Assembly (NCBI RefSeq): GCF_026104355.1
Contig: NZ_CP110535.1
Location: 248,001 to 312,000, forward strand
Direction: 5' to 3'
DNA from: Halomonas sp. BDJS001
GTDB lineage: Bacteria; Pseudomonadota; Gammaproteobacteria; Pseudomonadales; Halomonadaceae
DNA length: 64,000 nucleotides
Under the pieces are notes generated by a model. The model made no database searches. It was not told where the DNA came from and was given only the letters and a program-made list of their open reading frames with translations. Shown here piece after piece: positions 43,199 through 51,320 of the stretch (the stretch's first letter is position 1; every line of letters starts with the position of its first letter). The position numbers were made by a program, and so were the translations under genes.

Positions 43199-43534
43199 TC
43201 ACACAGAAAGTTCGTGCTCAATAGCGGTGGCCACAAACTGATTAAGGCTTTGTCCTTTGGCGGTGGCGGCGTCGGCGGCGTGTTTGTGTAGGTCTTCCGG
43301 TAGGCGCACCTGGAACTTGCCAGAGTAGGTCTTGGTGGGTTTAATGCCGCGCTTCTGGCACTCCTCCAGAAAAATACGCAGCGAGATTTCGCCTTCGTCG
43401 CGTAGTTTGGCAACGCTGTCGGCGTAGAAGTCGGCTCCGCCGCTCAGCCCAATGAATTCGCCACGGAACATTTCAATGTCGGGGTCGTACTGGATGACGG
43501 CGCGATAGCCGTCAATGATCATGATGTTATTCAT
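43199..43534 (-). CDS. hicB: HicB antitoxin
   Basis: 111 aa from ATG 43534. N-terminal HicB fold (IIDGYRAVIQYDPDIEMFRGEFIGLSG) and C-terminal Arc-like ribbon-helix-helix (FQVRLPEDLHKHAADAATAKGQSLNQFV). Start overlaps the hicA stop (ATGA). Neutralises HicA and represses the operon. Confidence 0.9.
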   Translation of the reverse strand: MNNIMIIDGYRAVIQYDPDIEMFRGEFIGLSGGADFYADSVAKLRDEGEISLRIFLEECQKRGIKPTKTYSGKFQVRLPEDLHKHAADAATAKGQSLNQFVATAIEHELSV

Positions 43535-43785
43535 GGCGTCTCTCCGTTCTCTTCTAACCATTTGCGTATGCTGGCCACTGCGCCCTTATCGGTATCCGGT
43601 GATGGGTGCGGGCGATGAAAAACACGCACTTCATCAAACAATACAACGGCAATACGCGACCCTTCCCGCTCCTGGATCTCTGCCCCCATCGCCTTGAATA
43701 GCGATTCGATATCACTCCAGGCAATGGTGCCGGGAGTGGGTCGGCTAAAAATAGCAGCCAGTGTCTTGGCGTGTTTTCGTTTCAT
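43531..43785 (-). CDS. hicA: HicA toxin
   Basis: 84 aa from ATG 43785. It belongs to the longer HicA group that begins MKRKHAKTLAAIFSRP and has REGSRIAVVLFDEVRVFHRPHPSPDTDKG; the double-stranded-RNA-binding-like fold cleaves mRNA. The pair sits between S and V in the late block, has its own promoter, and could stabilise the prophage or act on competing phages. Confidence 0.88.
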   Translation of the reverse strand: MKRKHAKTLAAIFSRPTPGTIAWSDIESLFKAMGAEIQEREGSRIAVVLFDEVRVFHRPHPSPDTDKGAVASIRKWLEENGETP

Positions 43786-43801
43786 ACTAAAATGATACTG
43801 A

Positions 43802-43829
43802 ATTGTAGTACCACGCACAAGAAACGCAA
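43802..43829 (-). promoter_or_regulatory. hicAB promoter
   Basis: On the minus strand TTGCGT (43829-43824), 16-bp spacer, TACAAT (43807-43802). An AT-rich imperfect dyad around AATT between the promoter and the hicA start could be the HicB operator. Confidence 0.55.
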
Positions 43830-43830
43830 C

Positions 43831-44289
43831 CTAGCGATTGGGAGGCATTAGGTGGTTGAGAACGTTCTCAGCGGTGCGTTCACGGTCGGCCGGTGTGATA
43901 CCCACCAGCTCACGCCGGGCGTATTGGTGTTGTGGGCCGCCTTTCTCGACTCGGTCGCGGAGGCCGTAGTGATGTACGCGGGCGATGCGGTTAATGCGAC
44001 CAAGGAAACCCACTTCGGCGGTGTCTGCCGTAGTTTTGATGCGCAGGTATTTGGCGGTGCGTAGCTTGGTGAACATGGCTTTTCGGCGGATGCGGCCGCT
44101 TCGCCCACGTATTTCGGAGCGAGGTTCAAACGGCGTGCCGTCGGGGTTGGTTTGGGCCTTGATGCGTTCGCGGTTGGCGATGCGTAGATCTCGCGCGACT
44201 TCCCGAGCCAGCACGCGGCGCTCTTTAGGACTGAGCTTGTTGATGAGCGGCGTTAGCCAGCTTTCCAGTTGCTGGAGGTCGTCACTCAT
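43831..44289 (-). CDS. S: Tail completion protein gpS
   Basis: 152 aa from ATG 44289 (P2 S about 150). Phage virion morphogenesis family pattern: LESWLTPLINKLSPKERRVLAREVARDLR, then GFLGRINRIARVHHYGLRDRV. ATGA overlap with R. Confidence 0.93.
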   Translation of the reverse strand: MSDDLQQLESWLTPLINKLSPKERRVLAREVARDLRIANRERIKAQTNPDGTPFEPRSEIRGRSGRIRRKAMFTKLRTAKYLRIKTTADTAEVGFLGRINRIARVHHYGLRDRVEKGGPQHQYARRELVGITPADRERTAENVLNHLMPPNR

Positions 44290-44780
44290 TCGCCGCCGCC
44301 TGGGCTTTGCCATTCGCTCTTCAGCACATGCTCCGCATCGCTTGGGCCTTTGACGTACAACTGCCAGCTTTTCGCCGGGCAGGCGTCCACCGGGTATTCC
44401 GGCATACGGTGTTCGGATTCTATGCGGCCGGTTTCACAGTTCACCTTGGCGACGACGCGCTCGGTTAGGCGCACGGTGATGGCCAAGTCCCAACTGGTGT
44501 TATTGAGGATCTCGGCTTCGAGCTGGACGGCTTCGTCGGGATCGAGATCCGGCTGGTAGCTGTTAAGCCACTGCAGTAGGGGAATCATCACCGTGTCTAG
44601 GCTGCCGCTGTAGTCGGTGATGATGATTTGCGCGTCGACCGTGTATTGGTGGCTTAGGTTGGTACCGCGCGCGAACTTGATCTTGCCGTCGTTTACGAAG
44701 GTGTGCAGCTGCTCGGGGTTGCGCTTTAGTTCAGGGATCGAGGCGAGCAGGTGTTGGCGTAGGGACTGGAGTTTGATCAT
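44286..44780 (-). CDS. R: Tail completion protein gpR
   Basis: 164 aa from ATG 44780, chosen because MIKLQSLRQHLLASIPELK is the usual gpR start. Conserved LLQWLNSYQPDLDPDEAVQLEAEILNN and DLAITVRLTERV. Overlaps the spanin gene by 4 nt. Confidence 0.93.
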   Translation of the reverse strand: MIKLQSLRQHLLASIPELKRNPEQLHTFVNDGKIKFARGTNLSHQYTVDAQIIITDYSGSLDTVMIPLLQWLNSYQPDLDPDEAVQLEAEILNNTSWDLAITVRLTERVVAKVNCETGRIESEHRMPEYPVDACPAKSWQLYVKGPSDAEHVLKSEWQSPGGGE

Positions 44781-45031
44781 TGCGGTGCTTCGCTGTGGCA
44801 AAGGATGATGGCATCCACTTCGGCGGCGCACTGTGCCCAGGCGGCTTCGGTGCGTTCCAGCTGCAGGTCTAGTTCGCCGTTGGTTTCTGGGTTACTCGCG
44901 GGGAGCGTGCAGGGGCTCGGCGTCGCGCAGTGATTGGTGATAAGCGTCGGCGCCGGTGACGGCGGGGCGGCGGCGCATCCGGCTAACAGCATCAGGCAAG
45001 GGAGCGGTAGCCCAAGCGCGAAGTGTTTCAT
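44777..45031 (-). CDS. lysC: Outer-membrane spanin lipoprotein (Rz1/LysC type)
   Basis: 84 aa in the +1 frame relative to Rz, starting inside it. Signal peptide with lipobox LLAGC, a Pro-rich mature part (AAPPSPAPTLI), then a helical tail that runs on beyond the Rz stop. Overlapping Rz/Rz1 architecture is the standard lysis design; o-spanin joins the inner-membrane partner across the periplasm. Confidence 0.85.
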   Translation of the reverse strand: MKHFALGLPLPCLMLLAGCAAAPPSPAPTLITNHCATPSPCTLPASNPETNGELDLQLERTEAAWAQCAAEVDAIILCHSEAPQ

Positions 45032-45314
45032 TTTCACGGTGTAGCTCCTCGATGGTGGCCAAGCGGTTGGCGGCGGTGTGGCTAAGCGCGGCCTGCTGTT
45101 CTGCCAGGGTGCGGCGTTGGGCTTCCAGACGGCGGGCGTTTTCCCAAAGCGCATCAATAATCACCAGGCTTTTTTGTTCTCGGTAGTGGGATTCAGCCAG
45201 CCGCTGTTCGGCCAGTTCGGCGCGGGCATCGGCGGCGTTGCTGCGCTGCCAAAGCGCCCAGGTGACCAGCACCACCAACAGCAGAATGGCCAGGGCAGTG
45301 AGTAGGCGGGTCAT
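44892..45314 (-). CDS. lysB: Inner-membrane spanin (Rz/LysB type)
   Basis: 140 aa from ATG 45314. N-terminal helix (LLTALAILLLVVLVTWALW), then a long periplasmic coiled coil (ADARAELAEQRLAESHYREQK) and a charged end. Works with the overlapping lipoprotein to fuse the membranes. Confidence 0.88.
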   Translation of the reverse strand: MTRLLTALAILLLVVLVTWALWQRSNAADARAELAEQRLAESHYREQKSLVIIDALWENARRLEAQRRTLAEQQAALSHTAANRLATIEELHRENETLRAWATAPLPDAVSRMRRRPAVTGADAYHQSLRDAEPLHAPRE

Positions 45315-45796
45315 GACGCGGACTCCTGCTCGATGCCTTTCAAGCACAGTTCGCGTTCCGTGGCGCGGCGTTTGACCAGGCCGTTTAGCTTTCTGCCACC
45401 GGCGTAGACCCAGCGGCTTAGCTCATGGCAGGCGCCGCGTAGATCCCCGGCGTTGAGTTTTCGCAGCAGGGTGGAGCGGGCAAAGGCGCCTTCCCCCACG
45501 TTGTAAACAAAGGAGGCCAGCGCGGCGCGGGTGGGCGGCGGCAGATCCACCTGGGCACGGCGATCCACCGCCGTAAAGGCGTGGCCAAGATCTGCCTGCA
45601 GAAGCTGAGTGCAGCGTTCCTGGCTAAGCGTTTGCCCCATGCGCGCCGTGGCGGTGTGGCCATAGCAGATAGTGGCCACACCGACCGGGTCGCGGTAGGC
45701 GGTGGGCTGGTAGCCTTCGTAGTAGGAGACCACGGCGGTGGCAATACTCAGCGCTCCAGCCGTCGCGCCGATGGTAAGGCGACGTTTAAGACTCAC
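45311..45796 (-). CDS. K: Endolysin, GH24 lysozyme with signal-arrest-release helix
   Basis: 161 aa, GTG start. The N-terminal helix (ATAGALSIATAVVSYY) precedes the catalytic Glu in YYEGYQPTAYRDPVGVATICYGHT (the E-8-D/C-5-T triad layout). The weakly hydrophobic, Gly/Ala-rich helix suggests SAR export rather than holin-only release. Overlaps the holin gene by 11 nt. Confidence 0.92.
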   Translation of the reverse strand: MSLKRRLTIGATAGALSIATAVVSYYEGYQPTAYRDPVGVATICYGHTATARMGQTLSQERCTQLLQADLGHAFTAVDRRAQVDLPPPTRAALASFVYNVGEGAFARSTLLRKLNAGDLRGACHELSRWVYAGGRKLNGLVKRRATERELCLKGIEQESAS

Positions 45797-45992
45797 GGCG
45801 GCGCTCCTCTAGGTAGTTACGGATGCGTTTTAAGTAGCGCGGCAGCAGCAGGCCGATTTGCAGCGCCAAGTAGAGCAGCGTTAACACCGTGACCCAATCG
45901 GCGGGTGTCATGCCGCCCATATGCAGTAGGGAGACAATGGCCGGCGGGGCGACTTTGACGCTCTCGGTGGTGATTTCATACGGTTGGCTCAT
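45786..45992 (-). CDS. Holin (HP1/phi-family, one main helix)
   Basis: 68 aa: short N-terminal arm, one helix (DWVTVLTLLYLALQIGLLLP), then a strongly basic tail (RYLKRIRNYLEERRRES). Position between tail gene X and endolysin matches P2 Y. Confidence 0.8.
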   Translation of the reverse strand: MSQPYEITTESVKVAPPAIVSLLHMGGMTPADWVTVLTLLYLALQIGLLLPRYLKRIRNYLEERRRES

Positions 45993-45999
45993 GAGCTCC

Positions 46000-46215
46000 T
46001 CAGTTCCAAAGCTGGAGTGGCGGTTGGGTGGTGTCGCGTGCTTCCGGTGGCGGCGGCAGCGTGACCGGCGTGCCTTCGTGCAGCACTGGCCCTTGATTCA
46101 CCAGGTGCGGGTTTAGCCGCAGTGCCTGCTCGGTGATATCGGCAGTTTTGCCGTATACGCGGTAGAGCAGAGCGTCTAGCGTTTCCCCTTGGTGGGCGTA
46201 CACGGTGCGCTTCAT
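46000..46215 (-). CDS. X: Tail protein gpX (LysM-like)
   Basis: 71 aa, MKRTVYAHQGETLDALLYRVYG ... LNPHLVNQGPVLHEGTPVTLPP, the gpX/LysM pattern and P2 X length. ATGA overlap with gpL. Confidence 0.93.
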   Translation of the reverse strand: MKRTVYAHQGETLDALLYRVYGKTADITEQALRLNPHLVNQGPVLHEGTPVTLPPPPEARDTTQPPLQLWN

Positions 46216-46679
46216 ATCAGCTCGACCGTGGTGTGGCTGCGGCCGACTAATTCAGCGATGGCCCAACGGGCATCGGCGCGGTAGTCATCGGCGGCCAGGT
46301 CTTTGGCTTCGCCGCGTTCGTCGCCTTTTCCGGTAGCGGAGGCGTCGCGGTAGCGCTCCAAAAGATCCGCCTGGGCTTGGGCGTAAACCGCGCGCAGGTA
46401 GAGCAGCTGAATATCGCCGGGCGATTGCCAGGGTTCCGGCGGTATGGCATCGCAGGCCATGCGGCCCGCTTGTTGGTGCGCGTGCTGGTAGTTGGCCAAC
46501 TGGCGGTTAACATCGGCCACGGCGGCGCGCAGCGATTGGCGGATGCGCGGCGGCGTGATGCCGCTCACACGCTCCTCTTCGCGGAAGTCGTTAGGGTCGA
46601 TATCCGGCCAGAAGCCATTGTTGATGATGATTTCCAGCGTTGGGCTGGGTGGGTTGGTGGCGTGGCCTAGCATGTTCAT
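46212..46679 (-). CDS. L: Head completion/stabilisation protein gpL
   Basis: 155 aa with the gpL pattern: INNGFWPDIDPNDFREEERVSGITPPRIRQSL and LLYLRAVYAQAQADLLERYRD. Closes the head for tail joining. Confidence 0.93.
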   Translation of the reverse strand: MNMLGHATNPPSPTLEIIINNGFWPDIDPNDFREEERVSGITPPRIRQSLRAAVADVNRQLANYQHAHQQAGRMACDAIPPEPWQSPGDIQLLYLRAVYAQAQADLLERYRDASATGKGDERGEAKDLAADDYRADARWAIAELVGRSHTTVELI

Positions 46680-46779
46680 GTTGGCGACCTGTTAAAGAAG
46701 GGGGTGGACCGCTTCGCGCGAGGCTAAAAGCCCTTGCTGGGCGGTGCCCCCTTGCCGTCGGGGTGCGACTCGGTTGGTG

Positions 46780-47460
46780 TCAGGCCTTGGCCTGGCCACC
46801 CTGTTTTTTGAGTTGGCTTTCCAGCCTTTGGATGTCTTGCTTGACGCCAATACGTTCATCCAGCGCTAACGCGGCCTTGAGTTGATCAAGCGCGCCTTCA
46901 GCATCTTCGGCGGCGCGCAGGGCGTAGCCGTAAGTCTTGTGCAGCTTGGCTTTGATCTCATCGTGCATATCGTGGTTATCCACGATGGCGGCGGCGCGGG
47001 CCATGACGTTGGCGAGGGCATCGGCGTCGGCATCTTCCTTGGCCAAGGCGCTTTTAACGCCTTCGGCGATCTCTTCGGCCAGGATGCTGACGGTGTCCCG
47101 AGCGTAGCGGTCGGGGGTGTCGATGTTGTGCTTCACGGCATAGGCTCCAATGGCGAGCGCCTTTTCAAAATCGCCCACGTCGATGCACCAGACCATCATG
47201 GTCATGAGCACGTCGTCTTTGGCGCCGTTGCCTTCGCTTAACACGCCTTCCACATAGGGCAGAAAGTCGGGCAGCAGCTCGCGCTTTTTCTCGATTTTGG
47301 CTTGGATCGATTTGATGCTTTTCAGCGTGCGCGTGGCTTCATAAAGCGCCGCGGCGTGGAGCTCGTACTGCTCACCTGCTTGCTGCTGACCGGGGGTGGC
47401 AGCGCCCGCCGCTTTCGCGGCGGTCACTTGCTCGTAGTGTTTACGGGCTGGGCTTTTCAT
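46780..47460 (-). CDS. M: Terminase small subunit gpM
   Basis: 226 aa. MKSPARKHYEQVTAAKAAGA start and GAKDDVLMTMMVWCIDVGDFEKALAIGAYAVKHNIDTP are typical of gpM. Recognises cos DNA and works with gpP. 100 bp separate it from L (46680-46779), holding no gene. Confidence 0.93.
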   Translation of the reverse strand: MKSPARKHYEQVTAAKAAGAATPGQQQAGEQYELHAAALYEATRTLKSIKSIQAKIEKKRELLPDFLPYVEGVLSEGNGAKDDVLMTMMVWCIDVGDFEKALAIGAYAVKHNIDTPDRYARDTVSILAEEIAEGVKSALAKEDADADALANVMARAAAIVDNHDMHDEIKAKLHKTYGYALRAAEDAEGALDQLKAALALDERIGVKQDIQRLESQLKKQGGQAKA

Positions 47461-47469
47461 CGGTTCCCC

Positions 47470-48519
47470 TTACTCTGCAAATTCGATGTTTTCGACCAGG
47501 CAACCGAAGCCGTAATCCTCAACCACGTAGGCGTCGTTGCTGGATTCGTAGTTCTCGATGCGGTTGCGCTTGGGGTTGTCGATGACATGACGGCGGCGGC
47601 TGCCCAACTGCCAGTACAGTGAGAGGTTGGCCAGCGAGGTAATCAGCAGGGAGCCGTCGGGCACGAAGGGGGCGCGCACGGCTTGCAGGCCACCGACGCG
47701 CTTTTGGCTGATCAACATATCCAGGTCGCGGGCTTCGCTGGGTGTTTCAGCGAACTCTTGGATCATGGGGAAGTATTTATCGGCCAGCATTTTGCGGCCC
47801 ATGATGGCCACCAGGGCGGTGTCTTCCCGGTACCAGGGGTCGATCATTTCGTTGACCACATCGGTTACTAAGGCATCCAAATGCGCATAGTCGCCCTTGA
47901 TACCAACGACCTTGCCATCGCCGTCTTCCTGTTTGCGCTTGTCGATGACGATTTTCCCCGCCGTCTTTCCTCCTGTTAGTACGCGGGCGGGGGCGTGTTC
48001 GCGATACTTCTGCAGCCAGCCCTTGTTGACGTCTTGAAGCAGCGGATTAGCAACGGGGTCGGTCTCGGTTGCGGCACTGGTGCCGTTAAAGCCAATCATG
48101 ATGCGATCCAACGCCTGGCGTTTGATGATGGCGTTGCGGATGCGCGCCTGAAAATCCGGGAAGCGTGACCAGGCGTCCAGCTGTGCCCAGCGAATGTGGG
48201 TATCAAATTCAGTGCTGACACATTCGTAAGTGGTATCGCTTAGCTCGGTGACATCGCGGGTACTGCGGTCTTTTTCATCGACGTTGGTGCGTCCGGCGAT
48301 GGGGCCGGAGACGCCCAGGCCGACTTTCTGGCCTTTGATCTCATCCACGCCAATGACGTTGATTTGGCCCAGGAAGGCACTGGATTCCTGCATCTTGCTC
48401 TCCAGCGTCTGCTGGACGCTGGGCTCGACGTTGAACTGTTCGCCGGTGTTGTCGACGCCGTTAAGCTGGGCTAATCGAGTTTTGAAGGCGTTAAAGGCTT
48501 TACGGGTATCGTTGCGCAT
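47470..48519 (-). CDS. N: Major capsid protein gpN
   Basis: 349 aa (P2 N about 357). MRNDTRKAFNAFKTRLAQLNGV start and RIMIGFNGTSAATETDPVANPLLQDVNKGWLQKYRE block, HK97 fold. P2-type processing removes the N-terminal part. Confidence 0.95.
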   Translation of the reverse strand: MRNDTRKAFNAFKTRLAQLNGVDNTGEQFNVEPSVQQTLESKMQESSAFLGQINVIGVDEIKGQKVGLGVSGPIAGRTNVDEKDRSTRDVTELSDTTYECVSTEFDTHIRWAQLDAWSRFPDFQARIRNAIIKRQALDRIMIGFNGTSAATETDPVANPLLQDVNKGWLQKYREHAPARVLTGGKTAGKIVIDKRKQEDGDGKVVGIKGDYAHLDALVTDVVNEMIDPWYREDTALVAIMGRKMLADKYFPMIQEFAETPSEARDLDMLISQKRVGGLQAVRAPFVPDGSLLITSLANLSLYWQLGSRRRHVIDNPKRNRIENYESSNDAYVVEDYGFGCLVENIEFAE

Positions 48520-48562
48520 TGGGTTTCCTTGAAGTGGTGGCGTTGGAGGGTGTGGCCAGCGC

Positions 48563-49384
48563 TTAGCAGTCGGTTAGCTGGGCATCGCCGCCGGTAGCGG
48601 GGGCGCGGCGTGAGGTGTCCGGCGTGTTGTCGAGCTGGGTGTAGAGCTCTTCGAAGCGTTTTTTAAGATCGTCGTGGGCGGTTTGCAGCTGGCTGAACTG
48701 GTCGGCGGTGGGGCGCGCTTCCAGTTCGTCGGCCAGGGCGTTGTAGTGCTCAGCGACCACTTCCAAGGTGCCTTCCAGTTCGGTGCGGAAGGTTTCAAAG
48801 CCTTTGGCGGTTTTGGTGTCTTGGCGGTTGAACAGTGCGGCGATCTTGGCTTTCAGGCCCTCGGCAGCCGGTGGCTTCTCTTCACTGAAGTCGAGTTCAA
48901 TCTCTACCGCTTCGGTGAATACGTTCTCGGCGTGCTGCTTGCGGCTGGCCAGTGGCGAGGCGCTGCCCGCTTCGCGGCTGAACTTGATCATCTCGGTACC
49001 CAGCGAGGCGGGGGAGTCGGTGACCGCCAGGCCTTCCAGGTAGGCTTCGCCGGTGTCGCCAAATTTGGGGTTGACCTCAATGGAGCTGTAGACCTTTTGG
49101 CGCTTTTTGTTGATGGCCTTGAGTTCGTCGGTGGGATCGATCTCGGCGAACAGGGCCAGTTTGCCGTCTTCGACTTCGCGGGCTTCTACCGAGAGCACAT
49201 CGCCGAGGGCGTTGAAAACACTGTCGGCCGTCATGCCGCGGATGTGCTCCATCCAGACGCGGGCGCCGTACTTATTGGGGTCGTAGTTGGCAGCCATCTG
49301 CTCGATCCATTCGCGCTGGATCTCGCGGCCGTCTGTGGTTGCGCCTTCGGTGGCGACGCGGAATTTTTTAGTTTTTCCAGACAT
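48563..49384 (-). CDS. O: Capsid scaffold and maturation protease gpO
   Basis: 273 aa from ATG 49384; the frame runs further upstream but MSGKTKKFRVATEGATTDGREI is the expected start. N-terminal serine protease domain (WMEHIRGM; VYSSIEVNPKFGDTGEAYLEGLAVTDSPASLGTE) and C-terminal helical scaffold. Divergent from P. Confidence 0.93.
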   Translation of the reverse strand: MSGKTKKFRVATEGATTDGREIQREWIEQMAANYDPNKYGARVWMEHIRGMTADSVFNALGDVLSVEAREVEDGKLALFAEIDPTDELKAINKKRQKVYSSIEVNPKFGDTGEAYLEGLAVTDSPASLGTEMIKFSREAGSASPLASRKQHAENVFTEAVEIELDFSEEKPPAAEGLKAKIAALFNRQDTKTAKGFETFRTELEGTLEVVAEHYNALADELEARPTADQFSQLQTAHDDLKKRFEELYTQLDNTPDTSRRAPATGGDAQLTDC

Positions 49385-49462
49385 GTTGGGCTTCCTGAGC
49401 GGGGCGGCGGTTGATGTGCGCTCAGGTTCCGCGTGTAAGCGTTTTGGCTCAACGGTTGCGCG

Positions 49463-49484
49463 TTGTGCGGGCGGGCTAGCACAA
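49463..49484. promoter_or_regulatory. Late activator element between O and P (TTGT-N14-ACAA)
   Basis: TTGT 49463-49466 and ACAA 49481-49484; arms extend to the inverted repeat TTGTGC ... GCACAA. It lies in the 145-bp divergent region and could serve both the leftward O-N-M-L unit and the rightward P-Q unit. Confidence 0.62.
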
Positions 49485-49529
49485 GGCGCGGCAGGCGTGG
49501 GCTTCGCGCGCGGCGGGTACGCTGGCGAC

Positions 49530-51320
49530 ATGACGACGACAGCCCCCATCGAACTTAAAGAATCCCCACGTATGGCCGCCCGCCACCTGTATTGGCAGGG
49601 GTGGCGGGTTTCGCATATTTCCAAGCTGATTGGTGAGAAGCCCGCCACCATTCACAGCTGGAAAGCGCGCGATCGGTGGGACGATCTAACGCCCACCGAG
49701 CGGGTAGAGCATTCGCTTGAAGCGCGCATGGTGCAGCTCATCACCAAGCCGAAAAAAGAGCCGGTCGATTACAAGGAAATTGACTTGCTGGGTCGGCAGA
49801 TTGAGCGGCTGGCCAGGATTCGCAAGTATCACGACACCGGCAGCGAGGCGGATCTAAATCCCAACATCGAACGCCGTAATGCCGGGCCGAAGAAGAAGCC
49901 TCGGCGTAACGCTCTGGAAGAAGAGCAGGTCGAGGCGCTGAATGCGGCGTTTCTGGAATCGCTGTTTGAGTACCAGGCGGTGTGGCTGGAAGCGGGTCAG
50001 AAGCACCGCATCCGTAACATTCTCAAAAGCCGCCAGATTGGGGCCACCTGGTACTTTGCCCGGGAGGCGATCGTCGATGCGTTCAAAACCGGGCGCAATA
50101 AGATCTTTCTTTCTGCCAGCCGCGCCCAGGCGCATATCTTCCGCAACTACATCGTGCAGTTCGTTAAAGAGGTGTGCGATGTGGAGCTTAAAGGTGACCC
50201 GATTGTTTTAGATAACGGCGCCGAGCTGCACTTCCTGGGTACCAACTCGAAAACCGCTCAGGGCTATCACGGTGATGTTTATCTGGATGAGTACTTCTGG
50301 ATTCACCGCTTTGCCGAGTTCAGGAAGGTTACGTCTGGCATGGCCATGCATAAAAAGTGGCGGCAGACGTATTTCAGTACGCCTTCCAGCGTTGGCCATG
50401 AGGGGTACCCGTTCTGGAACGGTGAGCTGTTCAATAAGCGGCGTAAAAAATCCGAGCGCGCCGAGTTTGATGTCAGCCATGAGGCGCTGAAGAACGGCAA
50501 GCTGTGCCCGGATGGCCATTGGCGGCAGATCGTTACGGTGCTGGATGCTATCGAGGGCGGCTGTGATCTGTTCGATCTTGAGCAGCTGCGCATGGAGTAC
50601 TCGCCGGAAGAATTCGACAACCTGCTGATGTGTGGCTTTGTCGATGACAGCCAAAGCGCCTTCCCACTGGCGGTGATGAAAGCCTGCATGGTCGATAGCT
50701 GGGAAGTGTGGGACGACTACCGGCCCTTTGCGCCTCGCCCGGTGGGTGATCGGGAAGTGTGGATTGGCTACGACCCCACCGGTACCGGTGAAGATGGTGA
50801 CGGCGCGGGGCTGGTGGTGGTGCTTCCCGCGCGCTCGAGCAACGAAAAGCACCGGGTATTGGAGCGACATCGCTTGAAGGGCCAGGACTACGAGGATCAG
50901 GCCGCCTTTATCGAATCCTTCCGCGACAAATACAACATTGGCCACATCGGTATCGACACCACCGGCATTGGCGGCGCGGTGGCCGAGTACGTCGAGAAGT
51001 GGTTCCCCACGGTGGTGCGCTACCGCTATGACGTTTCGCTAAAAACCTCAATGGTGCTGCAGGCCCAGCAGATCATTCGTAAAGACCGGCTGGAGTTTGA
51101 TGCGGGCTGGTCGGATCTGGCCGCCTCCTTTATGGCGATCAAAAAAGAGCTGACCGGCAGTGGCCGCCAGTTCACTTATGTTTCCGGCCGCAGCAAAGCG
51201 ACCGGCCACGCGGATCTCGCGTGGGCCACCATGCACGCCCTACATTTTGAGCCACTCGACGGCCCAGCCAGTGAAGGCGCTGGGCGTTCCATCATGGAGT
51301 TTTCCGACGATGACGATTAA
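49530..51320 (+). CDS. P: Terminase large subunit gpP
   Basis: 596 aa from ATG 49530, chosen over the upstream frame because MTTTAPIELKESPRMAARHLYWQGWRV is the family start and length then equals P2 P. N-terminal HTH (WRVSHISKLIGEKPATIHSWKARDRW), ATPase segment (LKSRQIGATWYFAREA; DVYLDEYFWI Walker B), and nuclease Asp residues in IGYDPTGTGEDG and HIGIDTTGIG. Packages DNA from cos. Confidence 0.94.
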   Translation: MTTTAPIELKESPRMAARHLYWQGWRVSHISKLIGEKPATIHSWKARDRWDDLTPTERVEHSLEARMVQLITKPKKEPVDYKEIDLLGRQIERLARIRKYHDTGSEADLNPNIERRNAGPKKKPRRNALEEEQVEALNAAFLESLFEYQAVWLEAGQKHRIRNILKSRQIGATWYFAREAIVDAFKTGRNKIFLSASRAQAHIFRNYIVQFVKEVCDVELKGDPIVLDNGAELHFLGTNSKTAQGYHGDVYLDEYFWIHRFAEFRKVTSGMAMHKKWRQTYFSTPSSVGHEGYPFWNGELFNKRRKKSERAEFDVSHEALKNGKLCPDGHWRQIVTVLDAIEGGCDLFDLEQLRMEYSPEEFDNLLMCGFVDDSQSAFPLAVMKACMVDSWEVWDDYRPFAPRPVGDREVWIGYDPTGTGEDGDGAGLVVVLPARSSNEKHRVLERHRLKGQDYEDQAAFIESFRDKYNIGHIGIDTTGIGGAVAEYVEKWFPTVVRYRYDVSLKTSMVLQAQQIIRKDRLEFDAGWSDLAASFMAIKKELTGSGRQFTYVSGRSKATGHADLAWATMHALHFEPLDGPASEGAGRSIMEFSDDDD

